Source: Lujinxingia vulgaris (GTDB taxonomy: Bacteria; Myxococcota_A; Bradymonadia; Bradymonadales; Bradymonadaceae). From it: 64,000 bases of DNA. A model generated the notes under the pieces. That model worked only from the letters and a program-made list of their open reading frames with translations, was not told where the DNA came from and ran no database searches. Below, piece by piece: positions 34,991 to 43,107 of this stretch. A program made the translations under genes and the position numbers. Within the stretch, counting starts at the first letter, position 1. Every line of letters begins with the position of its first letter. The stretch is from assembly GCF_007997015.1 (NCBI RefSeq), contig NZ_VOSM01000010.1:1-64000 (forward strand), given 5' to 3'.

Positions 34991-36553
34991 TCAGGGCAGC
35001 GGGCCGTCACTTACGTCGTGTGCAACCACCAAAAACACGTCATTGGACTGGATGCCCGTTTGTGCTTGGTTGAGCAGGCCGGCGTTGCCGAAGACATACA
35101 CGGTGGTGTTTTTGTCCGGGGCGCTAAAGCGGGAGTTGGTGGCCTCGGCCAGCATCCAGTCGCTATCGCCATCGTTGGTGCAGGCGAGGTTGGCGAGGAG
35201 GTAATCCACGTCATCGATGCGGGGATCGCAGGTGAGGTACTGGGGGCAGATGCGCAAGCGGTTTGATTCGGCGGGAACCTCGTAGTTTATGCCGACGTTT
35301 GAGCCGCCGGAGAGGTTGCCGCGGGGGGAGCTTGAGCTGTCGCTAAAGCTGCTGGAAATCGCCGACGCGTTGGTCGTGAAGTTTGCGATGCGCACGCCAC
35401 CGCTGTAGCCGCTGCCGTTGAGACGACTGCCATCCTTCATCAACACCGGCTGCTGGGTGGCACAGGGGACCTCGGGGAGTGAGGTGTTGGCGCGCGTGTA
35501 AAACTCGCAGAAGTCTACTGAGGAATTGGCGGCGCAGGGGTAGTTGAGGAACTCGTCGTAGGTGCGCACCACGACCGAGTAGAAGTCGTTGGCGGCCAGT
35601 GCACCTGAGCCCAGGGGAGTGGCTTGGCTCGCGTCGCAATCCACGGGGGTGTCGTCGCCAAGGCCCAGTGTAAAGTGGTGGGAGACGCGCAGGCTAACGC
35701 CGGCCGGGGCGTCGACGTAGTCGGCGTTCACGGTGACGACCTGGCCTGAGGAGAGTCCGAGCTTGTTGAGCACCAGGTAGGGGCGGTCGTCGTCGGTGCC
35801 GTAAATGCACACCTTTCGGCCGGCGGTGGCGCCCAGGGCGTCGCCCAGGATCAGGCGCAGGTTTGCGGTGGCGCCGCTCCAGCTGCGCATGTCCAGCTCG
35901 CATTGGCCGGCGTCGTTGCAGCTTTCGCTTCCGGTGCAGCCCGAGCCGCAGGTTCCGCCGCAGCCGTCGTCGCCGCAGACGCGTCCGTCGCATTGGGGGG
36001 CGCATTCGCAGCTGCCCGCCGCGCTGCAGGATTCGTCGTCTTCGCAGGTTCCGCAGCTCAGTCCACAGACCGGGTCCGCGCCGCAGGTGCGCGAGCCGCA
36101 CTCGGCCACGCAGGTATCGTCAATGCACTGGCCGGCGACCGTACAGGACTCATCGGCGGCGCAGCCCGGGCCACAGGTTCCGCCGCAGCCGTCGTCGCCG
36201 CAGCTGCGCCCGGTGCAATCCGGGGTGCAGGTCGCGTCGGGGTCGCGGGGGCCGCAGTCGCTGCAGTCGGTGCCCAGGGCGCAGACATCGTAGAGGGAGT
36301 TGGGGCCACCGTCGTCGCATTCGCCATCGCCGGCCGAGCCGCAGGTGTCGGTGCAAAGCAGCCCCGGGGCCCCGGTATCGGTCTCGTCGCCGGCGTCGGG
36401 CTCCTCGGTATCGGTCTGGTCGCCGGCATCTTCACAGTCTGGGCCTTCGCAAATGACGATCGGGGTGGGGTTGGAGTCCCCGCCACAGGCGGCGGCCAGG
36501 AGTGTCAGGGTCGTCAACAGAACTATCGAAAAGGTGCGTTGCGGCGTAGCCAT
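34991..36553 (-). CDS. Cys-rich secreted lipoprotein (520 aa)
   Basis: 520 residues from ATG 36553 (CAGGACATC upstream). Signal MATPQRTFSIVLLTTLTLLA, lipid Cys C23 (AAAC), then an Asp/Thr-rich linker. About 65-230 hold Cys-rich modules of the CxPDCxGRxCGDDGCGGTCG type (TCTPDCTGRSCGDDGCGGTC and QCDGRVCGDDGCGGTCGSGC), common in myxobacterial surface proteins. About 235-520 is a Gly/Ser/Asn-rich beta domain with no recognised family (GATANLRLILGDALGATAGR at its start), ending AHDVSDGPLP. Surface binding or structural role inferred. It faces the Mn catalase terminator at its 3' end. Confidence 0.85.
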   Translation of the reverse strand: MATPQRTFSIVLLTTLTLLAAACGGDSNPTPIVICEGPDCEDAGDQTDTEEPDAGDETDTGAPGLLCTDTCGSAGDGECDDGGPNSLYDVCALGTDCSDCGPRDPDATCTPDCTGRSCGDDGCGGTCGPGCAADESCTVAGQCIDDTCVAECGSRTCGADPVCGLSCGTCEDDESCSAAGSCECAPQCDGRVCGDDGCGGTCGSGCTGSESCNDAGQCELDMRSWSGATANLRLILGDALGATAGRKVCIYGTDDDRPYLVLNKLGLSSGQVVTVNADYVDAPAGVSLRVSHHFTLGLGDDTPVDCDASQATPLGSGALAANDFYSVVVRTYDEFLNYPCAANSSVDFCEFYTRANTSLPEVPCATQQPVLMKDGSRLNGSGYSGGVRIANFTTNASAISSSFSDSSSSPRGNLSGGSNVGINYEVPAESNRLRICPQYLTCDPRIDDVDYLLANLACTNDGDSDWMLAEATNSRFSAPDKNTTVYVFGNAGLLNQAQTGIQSNDVFLVVAHDVSDGPLP

Positions 36554-36976
36554 GAAGATGTCCTGAATGGTGCCATGCAAAGAGCACGGAAAGGTGATGG
36601 TTTCTCAAAAGGGAGACTTCGTAAGGCCCTTTTTTTTAAGCGATAAAAACCTGATAGCAGCCGGGGGCGTGAATGCCAATTTAAGTTTTAAGGGGAGTGA
36701 TGTGGGCGTTTTTGGTGTGCTTACCCGGGGCGCTCGGTTTTTTTAGTGTGCGGTAAGTGCCGAGCGTCTGGGTGCCGGAGATGACCGACCGAGGGACGGA
36801 CATGGGCCAAATTTTATGCGGGTGATCGTGGTTTTGGTTCGGGGCGGCATGGGGCGAGTTCTGGCGAGTGATAGCGTTTTTTTAAAACGTGAGGTTGTGG
36901 CGTATATAAGGGGTGTCGGGGCGGGGGAGAAAAGCCCCCAAACATTTCGCGGCGACGCTATGATTAGGAGAGAACC
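36554..36976. other. Divergent intergenic region with a family C repeat
   Basis: Holds a half copy of the family A right arm (GGGGCGCTCGGTTTTTTTAG at 36725-36744) and a family C unit at 36785-36826 (CCGACCGAGGGACGGACATG … TTTATGCGGGTGATCG). An AT-rich stretch (TTTTTTTAAAACGTG, TATATAAGG) at 36880-36920 probably contains the promoter of the nucleotidyltransferase gene. No ORF is supported. Confidence 0.6.
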
Positions 36977-37801
36977 ATGCTTCAAAACGAGATGATTCAG
37001 CGATTTCGGCAGGCATTTGAGGATGAGCCCCGCGTGGTGGCCGCGCTCATGTTCGGATCTTTTACGACGGGAGAGGGTGACGAGTTCTCCGACATTGAAT
37101 TTGCCGTGTTCATTGAAGATGAGGCGCTGGAAGGGTTCGATCAGGGCGCCTGGCTGAACGCGGTCAGCCCGGTGGCGGCGTACTTTTTGGATGATTTCGG
37201 ACATCGCACCGCCCTTTTTGAAAACGGCATTCGCGGCGAGTTTCATTTTTTGCGCGGGTCGGAGATCCCTGTGATTTCGACCTGGAAGGGCTACGGATGG
37301 TTTCCCACACTTGAGGCGGCGGTGATGCTGGATCGATCCGGCGCCTTGTCTGAGCATGCCCGCGTGCTGGTGGGAGGGCCGCCGGTTCGCGAAGGGGCTC
37401 CGCTGGTCGAAGGGCTCGCGTTGAACCTCATCAGCCTGGTTCTTTTCGGTGCCAACCTGTTGAACCGCGGCGAGTATGCGCGCGCCTGGCCCTTACTGGG
37501 CAAAGCGCACGAAAACCTGCTCAAGCTCGTTCGCCTCGACGAAGGGAGGACCGAGCATTGGCCGACACCGTCGCGCGCTCTGGAAGCAGACCTCGCTGCA
37601 CCGGTCTACGAGCGGTATGTGAGGTGTACGGCGGGAGCAGATCCGGTGGCGCTCTGCAGCGCTTACGCCGAGACCTGGACGTGGAGTCTGGAGTTGTTCG
37701 ACAAGGTCGCTGGACCTTTGAGCATTGAGCTTCCGGAGAAGGTCATCTCATATGCGGATCAGTTGCTCCGTCGAGCGCTCGCGGATGCCACGCGTAGTTG
37801 A
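36977..37801 (+). CDS. lnu: Lincosamide nucleotidyltransferase-like protein (Lnu(F)/Lnu(G) type)
   Basis: 274 residues from ATG 36977, with AGGAGAGAACC upstream. The N-terminal nucleotidyltransferase motif LMFGSFTTGEGDEFSDIEFA carries G27-S28 and the D39/E41 metal ligands. Long stretches match what I know of Lnu(F): WLNAVSPVAAYF, DDFGHRTALFENGIRGEFHF, VISTWKGYGWFP, EGAPLVEGLALNLISLVLFG, and ANLLNRGEYARAW. Such enzymes adenylylate the hydroxyl of lincomycin or clindamycin. All visible catalytic residues are intact and the length equals the resistance enzymes. No integron attC site or insertion sequence was recognised beside it. Whether it confers resistance here cannot be judged from sequence. 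Confidence 0.9.
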   Translation: MLQNEMIQRFRQAFEDEPRVVAALMFGSFTTGEGDEFSDIEFAVFIEDEALEGFDQGAWLNAVSPVAAYFLDDFGHRTALFENGIRGEFHFLRGSEIPVISTWKGYGWFPTLEAAVMLDRSGALSEHARVLVGGPPVREGAPLVEGLALNLISLVLFGANLLNRGEYARAWPLLGKAHENLLKLVRLDEGRTEHWPTPSRALEADLAAPVYERYVRCTAGADPVALCSAYAETWTWSLELFDKVAGPLSIELPEKVISYADQLLRRALADATRS

Positions 37802-37867
37802 CGCGCGGGAGACTCGCCGGGGGAGACCGTCCGGGGGACATCGTCCGTCCGAGAGACGGACATCGTC

Positions 37868-38197
37868 GAGTCGTGGGAGTATGTCGAAGATCCGGTGCGC
37901 CAGGTGCGGGAGACGAAGGGGCAGAAGAGCGGGGAGATGAATGGCTCGGCGAAGGAGCTCAAGCGGGTGGAGAAGGAGAATAAGGCGCTGAGCAAGAATA
38001 AGAGCCAGGAGATCAAGAAGAGCGCCGCGAAGAAGGGGCAGGCCTGGTCGGAGTACGGGTCGGCGAAGGGTGGAGCGAAGGCGAAGGGCGGGTCGTCGAA
38101 GGGTGGTGGTTCGTCGAAGAGTGGCGGTTCGTCGAAGAGCGGCGGTTCGTCGAAGAAGGGTGAGGGGCCGAGCGCGGGGAGTTCTTCAATCCATTAA
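37868..38197 (+). pseudogene. Truncated Mn-catalase C-terminal tail
   Basis: One open frame reads ESWEYVEDPVRQVRETKGQK, then a MNGSAKELKRVEKENKALSK segment and KGQAWSEY, closely matching residues ~245-320 of the catalase at 33759-34763. The four-helix catalytic part is missing. Instead the lnu-like gene ends 66 bases upstream. After AWSEY it has a Gly/Ser/Lys repeat (GGSSK units) not present in the intact gene. A GTG at 37895 could still start a 100-residue basic peptide, but no ribosome-binding site is seen. Inference: recombination replaced the front of a second catalase gene, perhaps during arrival of lnu. Confidence 0.8.
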
Positions 38198-38206
38198 TAA
38201 GATTGG

Positions 38207-38242
38207 CAGGCCGACGGGGCCCCACAAGGGGCCCCCTACGGT
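38207..38242. repeat. GGGGCCCC-ACAA-GGGGCCCC hairpin, family E
   Basis: CGGGGCCCCACAAGGGGCCC followed by CCTACGG, the second copy of the hairpin at 23838. It follows the stop of the catalase-tail pseudogene. Confidence 0.65.
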
Positions 38243-38290
38243 CGTGGGTGGTGGGGATGTCGGGGTGTGCGCAAACCCCCGTCCGCGCGC

Positions 38291-38452
38291 ACGAGTCGAC
38301 CGACATCGCGAAGCGTGGCGTTGCACAACCACCCAACCACCCAACCACCCAACCACCCCACCACCAGACCAACCTCAAAGCGAGCCCCCCAACGCCCGCA
38401 CGAATCGACCGACATCGCGAAGCGTGGCGCCCCACAACCACCCAACCACCAG
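38291..38452 (-). repeat. Two family B repeats in tandem, minus orientation
   Basis: Copies at 38291-38370 and 38398-38452, both CGACCGACATCGCGAAGCGT followed by CCACAACCACCCAACCACC-like tracts. The second ends five bases before the stop of the 166-aa lipoprotein gene. Confidence 0.8.
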
Positions 38453-38454
38453 CT

Positions 38455-38955
38455 TTAGTACCAGCTCTCTTCAATGCTCGCGGCGAAGCTGCCTTCGATC
38501 CAGATGCGGTCTTCGCACTCATAGCCGCAGTAGCGGCAGACGTAGCCTTCGAAGTAGCCGGCGACCAGGCCGTAGTCGTTGGCGGAGATGGTGATGGAGC
38601 TTGCGGAGTGGGTCTCCCAACTGTCGCAGCGGTCGAGGGAGTAGTAGAGGGTGTTGTAGTTGTGTTCGACCTCCCACTCCAGGGCGATCATGTCGGCGGT
38701 GTAGATGCCCGGTTCGATGGAGGGCCAGCCGAGTGAGAGGCCTTCGTCGTTAAGGTCGAGGGTGTAGCGGTCTTCGGCGAAGCTTGTGTAGTCGTTGTGG
38801 CGAATCTCGTCGTCGGTGGTGTATTCGAGGGCGACGTCATCGACGGTCATCTGGACTTCGGCGCCGGTGAAGAGGGGCGGGCCGCAGGCGATGGTGAGCA
38901 GCGGCAGGGTGATGAGGAGGGCCAGGTTGCGTAACGTAGGGATGTTCATCATCAA
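38455..38955 (-). CDS. Small lipoprotein of unknown function
   Basis: 166 residues from ATG 38955. Lipoprotein signal MMMNIPTLRNLALLITLPLL, lipid Cys at C24 (TIAC). The mature part is acidic and aromatic (ALEYTTDDEIRHNDYTSFAE, ALEWEVEHNYNTLYYSLDRC) with a C-terminal cluster VCRYCGYECEDRIW, three Cys close enough for disulfides. No family is recognised. Its start overlaps the stop of the HtrA-like protease gene by four bases, so it is the last gene of a three-gene operon and may be a client or regulator of the protease. Confidence 0.75.
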   Translation of the reverse strand: MMMNIPTLRNLALLITLPLLTIACGPPLFTGAEVQMTVDDVALEYTTDDEIRHNDYTSFAEDRYTLDLNDEGLSLGWPSIEPGIYTADMIALEWEVEHNYNTLYYSLDRCDSWETHSASSITISANDYGLVAGYFEGYVCRYCGYECEDRIWIEGSFAASIEESWY

Positions 38956-39878
38956 TCTCCCAGGGTGACGGAGCGTGAGGCGGGCCAGCGGACGGTGCGG
39001 CGTTGGAGGCGGCCGTTGATGAGTGCGGCGAGTGCGTAGGAGCCTTCTTCGACCATGAGGACGACGCGGGGGCCGGTGCCGGCGAGTACGTCGTTGACGT
39101 AGAGGGGGGTGTTGGGGGGGAGGTTGACGACCAGGCAGTCGCAGCGCTCGCTGAGGGCGGGCAGATGCGCAATGGCCTGCTGCAGCGGGATGGCGAAGTT
39201 GATGCTCTGGGCGTCGGTGAGGCCGGCGGTGACCACACCGATGGCGTCGCCGTCGATGTTGACGACGGGGCCGCCGGAGCTGCCGGGGTTGAGGGGAATC
39301 TGGGTCTGGAAGAGGGGGCGTTCGTCGCCGGCGGGGTAGATGTTGGAGATCATGCCGGTGGTGAAGGTCCAGATGGCGCCGCGGCCGTGTCCGACGGCGG
39401 CGGCCCAGTCGCCCACGGCGACGTCGTGCATGCCGGCCATGCGCAGGGTGGGAACGTTTTTGACGTCGACTTTAACCAGGGCCAGGTCGATGTCTTCGGC
39501 GCGCTCAATCACCTCGCCGGTGACGCGACGGCCGTCGTGGAGGACGACTTCGACGCGCGAGTGTTCGCCGACGACGTGGGCGTTGGTGAGGATGAGGCCG
39601 TCGGAGGAGACGAAGAAGCCCGAGCCCAGGCCCTCGGCGTGGGTGAGGAAGACGACCGAGGGGGCGACGCGGGTGAAGATGGCGCGTTGCTCGCGTTGGA
39701 GCTGGCGCAGCATCGGGTTGGGGGCGGCGTCCTCGGTGGTGTCCGGGGCGGCCTCCTGGGCGGCGGCGGGCGCAGGGCAGAGAAGTGTCGTGGCGAGGCC
39801 GACGATGAGGATGGGGAGGAGGCGAAGCGCCCCGGGTGCAAGCCTGGGGTAAGGCGGTGTGTGTGGGTTGAGGATCAT
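38952..39878 (-). CDS. HtrA/DegP-like S1C serine protease
   Basis: 308 residues from ATG 39878. A signal peptide spans about residues 15-41 (LLPILIVGLATTLLCPAPAA, then AQE). Trypsin-like catalytic triad: His in LILTNAHVVGEHS, Asp in AEDIDLALVKVD, Ser in LNPGSSGGPVV. It lacks a recognisable PDZ domain; the last ~75 residues are instead a short beta domain of the PEGA type (LPPNTPLYVNDVLAGTGPRV). Known family role: envelope protein quality control in the periplasm. It overlaps both neighbours (ATG of one within the stop of the next), so the three genes are translated together. Confidence 0.88.
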   Translation of the reverse strand: MILNPHTPPYPRLAPGALRLLPILIVGLATTLLCPAPAAAQEAAPDTTEDAAPNPMLRQLQREQRAIFTRVAPSVVFLTHAEGLGSGFFVSSDGLILTNAHVVGEHSRVEVVLHDGRRVTGEVIERAEDIDLALVKVDVKNVPTLRMAGMHDVAVGDWAAAVGHGRGAIWTFTTGMISNIYPAGDERPLFQTQIPLNPGSSGGPVVNIDGDAIGVVTAGLTDAQSINFAIPLQQAIAHLPALSERCDCLVVNLPPNTPLYVNDVLAGTGPRVVLMVEEGSYALAALINGRLQRRTVRWPASRSVTLGD

Positions 39879-41389
39879 TACCAGCGCCCTCGGAGTTGCA
39901 GGCCGCCCCGGGTGTCGGGGCCGCCCTGGAAGTAGGGGGAGAGCTCGAGACGCATACCTTCGGCGTCATCGGTCTGAGGCGCGGTCTGCCCCCCTAACCT
40001 GCCGCTGCTGACGCCGCCACCGCCCTGAGATGTGGCGCCGGTGTTGGTCTTGTGCACGACGTCTCTGAGCTCAGTGAGGCTCAGGGGATGGGGGTTGTAG
40101 AGGGCTGCAGAGCCGCGGATGACGAGGCCGGTGATCGCCGCAGCGAGCCCGACGCCGGCAAGCGAGAGGCCGGTGATGCGCTGGCCGGAGAGGGCGTCGA
40201 AAGACTCCCGGGCGCGGCAGTTGTTCTGCATGGCAGGCTGGCCGAAGTCGTTGCACATGGCCACGGCGGGGTCGTCGGCGGGAAATTGTCGAAAGTAGGT
40301 GCTGATGGCCAGGGCTGAGCCTGCCGCCAGGACGCCCAGGCCGGCGTAGCCGGTGATGCGACCCAGGGTCGTGCGGCTCACCTTGCTGCGGGCGTTGGCC
40401 TCGTAGGTGCTGGCGAGGTCGTCGCGACCGAGGGTTCGGTAGATGTCGGCGTGGGTGCTGGTTTCACCGGTCTCGGTGTCGTGAAGCTGCCAGGTGCGCC
40501 CCTGGTTTTGCAGGCGAAGTCGCCCGCTCTGAGGTTGCGTGGTGGAGTCGCCTTTGCCGACGACGACGGATTCGATGGCGCTCTGGGTGGCGTCGACGGC
40601 TTCTTGTGAGATGCCGCGGCCGATGTTCTGGCGTTGCTCGGAGGTCAGGGGGACGCCGGGGTAAACCATAAAGCCGGCGATGGCGGCGCCCTCAATGCTG
40701 TAAAAGGTGATCATGGCCATGGAGGCGGTGGGGCCGTCGTCGAGCGAAACCGACAACGTCCCGCGCATGCCTAAGCCGCCGACGACGTCTTCCTGGTTGG
40801 GGTCGACGGAGTCGGATGGCAAGGTCTGCGCGTCGTCGGAGGGAGTCTCTTCGCGGCGCTGTTGGACTTCCGCCTCCTCCAGTTTTGCGATGAGTGCGGG
40901 ATCGTCGGTGACGATGTCGGCCATCTCCGGCTCCCCCTCCTGGCCAGCGTTGTCGGAGGAGGGCTCCGCGTCGGTGGGCTCAGCGTCCGCCTCTCGGAAG
41001 AGTGAAGCCAGGGAGTCGGAAGCCTGTAAATCAACCTCACGTGCGTCGCTGATCGCGCCTTGTTCGTCGTCGAAGGTTCGGACGATGACGATGGCGTCGA
41101 CCGGCAGGTGTTTGAGGCGCGCGATGACCTCGTCGTCGGCGAGCCCTTCGACGCTGCTCATGACGGGGTTGATGATGGCCATGGGGGAGCCGGCCTCAAG
41201 GAGGCTCTTGCGCAGGGCGGCGCCGGTGCCGGTGGCACCGGGGCCGCCGGGGGCGATCACCACGCGGATCTCACGGAGCTCTTCGGGCAGGGAGTCGGGG
41301 TGAAAGGTCTGCGACCAGTCCTGGGCGATGGCCGGGGTGGCGGCGAGGAGGAGAAGTGTGGCTATGAGGAGCGATAGAATGCGGGCCAT
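39878..41389 (-). CDS. Secreted/membrane protein of unknown function (503 aa)
   Basis: Start taken at ATG 41389 (MARILSLLIATLLLLAATPA, cleavage after AIAQ). The upstream open frame encodes only family D repeat (EYQIEDEYQIED) and is rejected. About 25-120 is an alpha/beta region (IRVVIAPGGPGATGTGAALR, DAIVIVRTFDD). About 120-200 is acidic and low complexity. Two membrane spans follow near 365-450 (RITGYAGLGVLAAGSALAIS and ITGLSLAGVGLAAAITGLVI). The C-terminus is Gly-rich and ends QLRGRW, which could be a terminal beta strand. First gene of the protease operon; a role in envelope stress sensing is possible but only by association. Confidence 0.78.
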   Translation of the reverse strand: MARILSLLIATLLLLAATPAIAQDWSQTFHPDSLPEELREIRVVIAPGGPGATGTGAALRKSLLEAGSPMAIINPVMSSVEGLADDEVIARLKHLPVDAIVIVRTFDDEQGAISDAREVDLQASDSLASLFREADAEPTDAEPSSDNAGQEGEPEMADIVTDDPALIAKLEEAEVQQRREETPSDDAQTLPSDSVDPNQEDVVGGLGMRGTLSVSLDDGPTASMAMITFYSIEGAAIAGFMVYPGVPLTSEQRQNIGRGISQEAVDATQSAIESVVVGKGDSTTQPQSGRLRLQNQGRTWQLHDTETGETSTHADIYRTLGRDDLASTYEANARSKVSRTTLGRITGYAGLGVLAAGSALAISTYFRQFPADDPAVAMCNDFGQPAMQNNCRARESFDALSGQRITGLSLAGVGLAAAITGLVIRGSAALYNPHPLSLTELRDVVHKTNTGATSQGGGGVSSGRLGGQTAPQTDDAEGMRLELSPYFQGGPDTRGGLQLRGRW

Positions 41390-41524
41390 AGGAGACCACC
41401 CTGGATGGAGTGCGGTGCGTAGCACGGTGGTGACGGTGATGCGGTGTTGGTGACGGGGGCATCCATAGCTGATGGGGAGTGGGGATGACAAATGCGACGC
41501 GGCGGGCGGGGGCCGGGGTTCGTG

Positions 41525-41680
41525 CTCGGACGCTCTCTCGGGCTGGCTCTCGGGCTCGGGCTGGTACTCGAGCTCGGACTCGGGCAGGTACTCGTCCTCG
41601 ACCTCGGGCTGGTACTCGTCCTCGATCTGGTACTCGTCCTCGATCTGGTACTCGTCCTCGATCTGGTACTCGTGCACGAC
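41525..41680 (-). repeat. Minisatellite, family D, minus orientation
   Basis: Repeated CTCGTCCTCGATCTGGTA units (18-bp period near the right end) grading into CTCGGACTCGGGCAGGTACT. It lies in the leader of the protease operon and would translate as EYQIED repeats if the frame were extended. Confidence 0.8.
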
Positions 41681-41681
41681 C

Positions 41682-41713
41682 CAGGGTCAAACATCGCCTT
41701 GTGTTTATGCGGG
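41682..41713 (+). repeat. Family C palindromic repeat
   Basis: GACCCAGGGTCAAACATCGC … TTTATGCGGGCCGG. Here the palindrome is GACC-CAG-GGTC, perfect over four-base arms. The rest of 41390-41815 has no gene. Confidence 0.75.
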
Positions 41714-41815
41714 CCGGTGAAGGTTTGTGATGTTGAACAGGAGGGCGGGGCGCTCTTAGATTGGGGGCATCGGTAAGGTTTGTGGTGATGTGGGAGTCCG
41801 AGCGAAGGAGTGGCG

Positions 41816-42709
41816 ATGTCTCGTGGTGCGGTGGTCGGGTGTGTGTGGGTGCTTCTGAGTGGGTGTGCGGCCGGGAGCGGGGGGATTGAGAGCGAGGCGC
41901 CGGTGGAGCAGTCGCAGCCGGAGGTACGAGACGAGGGGGGGAGTGAGGCGGCGACGTCGGCCGCCACGGCCGCAGAGGCGCCGGTGGAGGAGACCTTTGA
42001 GGTGCCGGGCTTTGGGGAGGTGACCGATGCGGAGTATGCGGCGCTGGTGGAGAAAGGGCGCAGCGCGAGGGTGCAGGCGACGCTGGCGGAGTTGGAGGCG
42101 GAGCTTAAGGCGCACGCCGAGGGTGAGGTGCCGCCGCGGCTGGGCGACGGTGAGGGGGCCGAAGATGTGGCCGCGCGGCTGGCGTATCTGCGGGAGATCG
42201 ATGGGTTCTGGCGCGCGGCCTTCTCGGTGCTCAGTGGCGACTGGGAGGCCGAAGAGATGCTGGCGCTGGAGCATGAGCTGGCAAGCCGTGGGACGGCCCG
42301 GGATCGGGAGACGAGCGGGGAGTTGCGGGCGTATCTGCAGGACCACTCCTGGCCTTCGATGAAAGAGGTCGGGGAGCAGGCTTCGGCGGATGCGTGGCGG
42401 ATTGTGCAACATGCTGACTATGCCCCGGAGTTTCAGGCGGCGGTGTTGGAGCGCCTGAAGGGGCTGGTGGAGGAGGGGCATGTGGCCGCGCATCATGTGG
42501 CAATGCTGGAGGATCGGGTGGCGATGCATCGGGGGGAGGCGCAGCGCTATGGCACCCAGGGGCAGTGCGGCCCGTCGGGATGGGAGCCTTTTGAGGTTGA
42601 GGCGCCGGAGGAGTTGGATGCGCGTCGGGCCGAGGTGGGGCTGGAGCCGATGGCAGAGTATCGGGAGCGTTTTGAGCCCATGTGCGGGGGGACGAACGCC
42701 CCAGAATGA
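41816..42709 (+). CDS. DUF6624-type lipoprotein
   Basis: 297 residues from ATG 41816 (AAGGAG upstream). Signal MSRGAVVGCVWVLLSGC gives a lipid Cys at C17. A Glu/Ala-rich linker runs to about residue 60, followed by helices. The C-terminal half carries the DUF6624 pattern: SWPSMKEVGEQASADAWRIV, QHADYAPEFQAAVLERLKGL, MLEDRVAMHRGEAQRYGTQ. The function of DUF6624 is unknown. The last residues (…TNAPE) and TGA are supplied by a family A repeat, so the original C-terminus may be lost. Confidence 0.8.
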   Translation: MSRGAVVGCVWVLLSGCAAGSGGIESEAPVEQSQPEVRDEGGSEAATSAATAAEAPVEETFEVPGFGEVTDAEYAALVEKGRSARVQATLAELEAELKAHAEGEVPPRLGDGEGAEDVAARLAYLREIDGFWRAAFSVLSGDWEAEEMLALEHELASRGTARDRETSGELRAYLQDHSWPSMKEVGEQASADAWRIVQHADYAPEFQAAVLERLKGLVEEGHVAAHHVAMLEDRVAMHRGEAQRYGTQGQCGPSGWEPFEVEAPEELDARRAEVGLEPMAEYRERFEPMCGGTNAPE

Positions 42710-42800
42710 CGCTGCTGAGGGGGCGTCTGGGATTCGCAGTAACGCTGCTCCCGCTTCATCCCAGCGTCCTTGCCATCCACGTTCTGGCTGCGCTCGGGTT
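42694..42800 (+). repeat. Family A structured repeat, copy A6
   Basis: ACGCCCCAGAATGACGCTG contains the TGA of the DUF6624 gene. The middle stem CTGGGAT/ATCCCAG differs from GATAGGGAT/ATCCCTATC of A1 yet still pairs. Apical GTAAC-GCT-GCTCC is degraded; the right arm is CTGGCTGCGCTCGGG. There is no T tract. Confidence 0.75.
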
Positions 42801-42837
42801 AGGGGGAGTGCGTCGTGCCGGGCAGATGAACTGACCG

Positions 42838-42892
42838 CGGTTAGATGAACCGACCGGGGGTCGTGCAAGGTTGTTGATTTATGCGGGTGATC
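42838..42892 (+). repeat. Family C palindromic repeat
   Basis: GAACCGACCGGGGGTCGTGC … TTTATGCGGGTGATCCGG. From here to 43107 no gene or further repeat could be recognised. Confidence 0.8.
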
Positions 42893-43107
42893 CGGTTTTT
42901 TCGGGGGCGGTCGATGTGCGGTGAAGCGGGGATCTGGCGGAAGGTGGCGAGGAGCGTCTACGATTTGCGGCGAGGGGATGTGTTTCGGTAGCGCTCGTTT
43001 ATGGGGTGTGGCGCGTGTCTCCCGGAGGTCGGGAGTGAGTGGGAGGTGTTCTGCTTAGAACTCGGCGCCTGGCATATTTGAATGCGTTGATGATCGGAGT
43101 GAGCTGA

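Noticed and set aside
36554-37868. Integron cassette or insertion sequence carrying lnu
   Set aside because: No attC-type core sites, integrase, transposase or terminal inverted repeats could be found around the gene; only the catalase junction suggests rearrangement.
41390-41677. N-terminal EYQIEDEYQIED extension of the 503-aa gene
   Set aside because: It is family D minisatellite; a proper signal peptide begins at ATG 41389.
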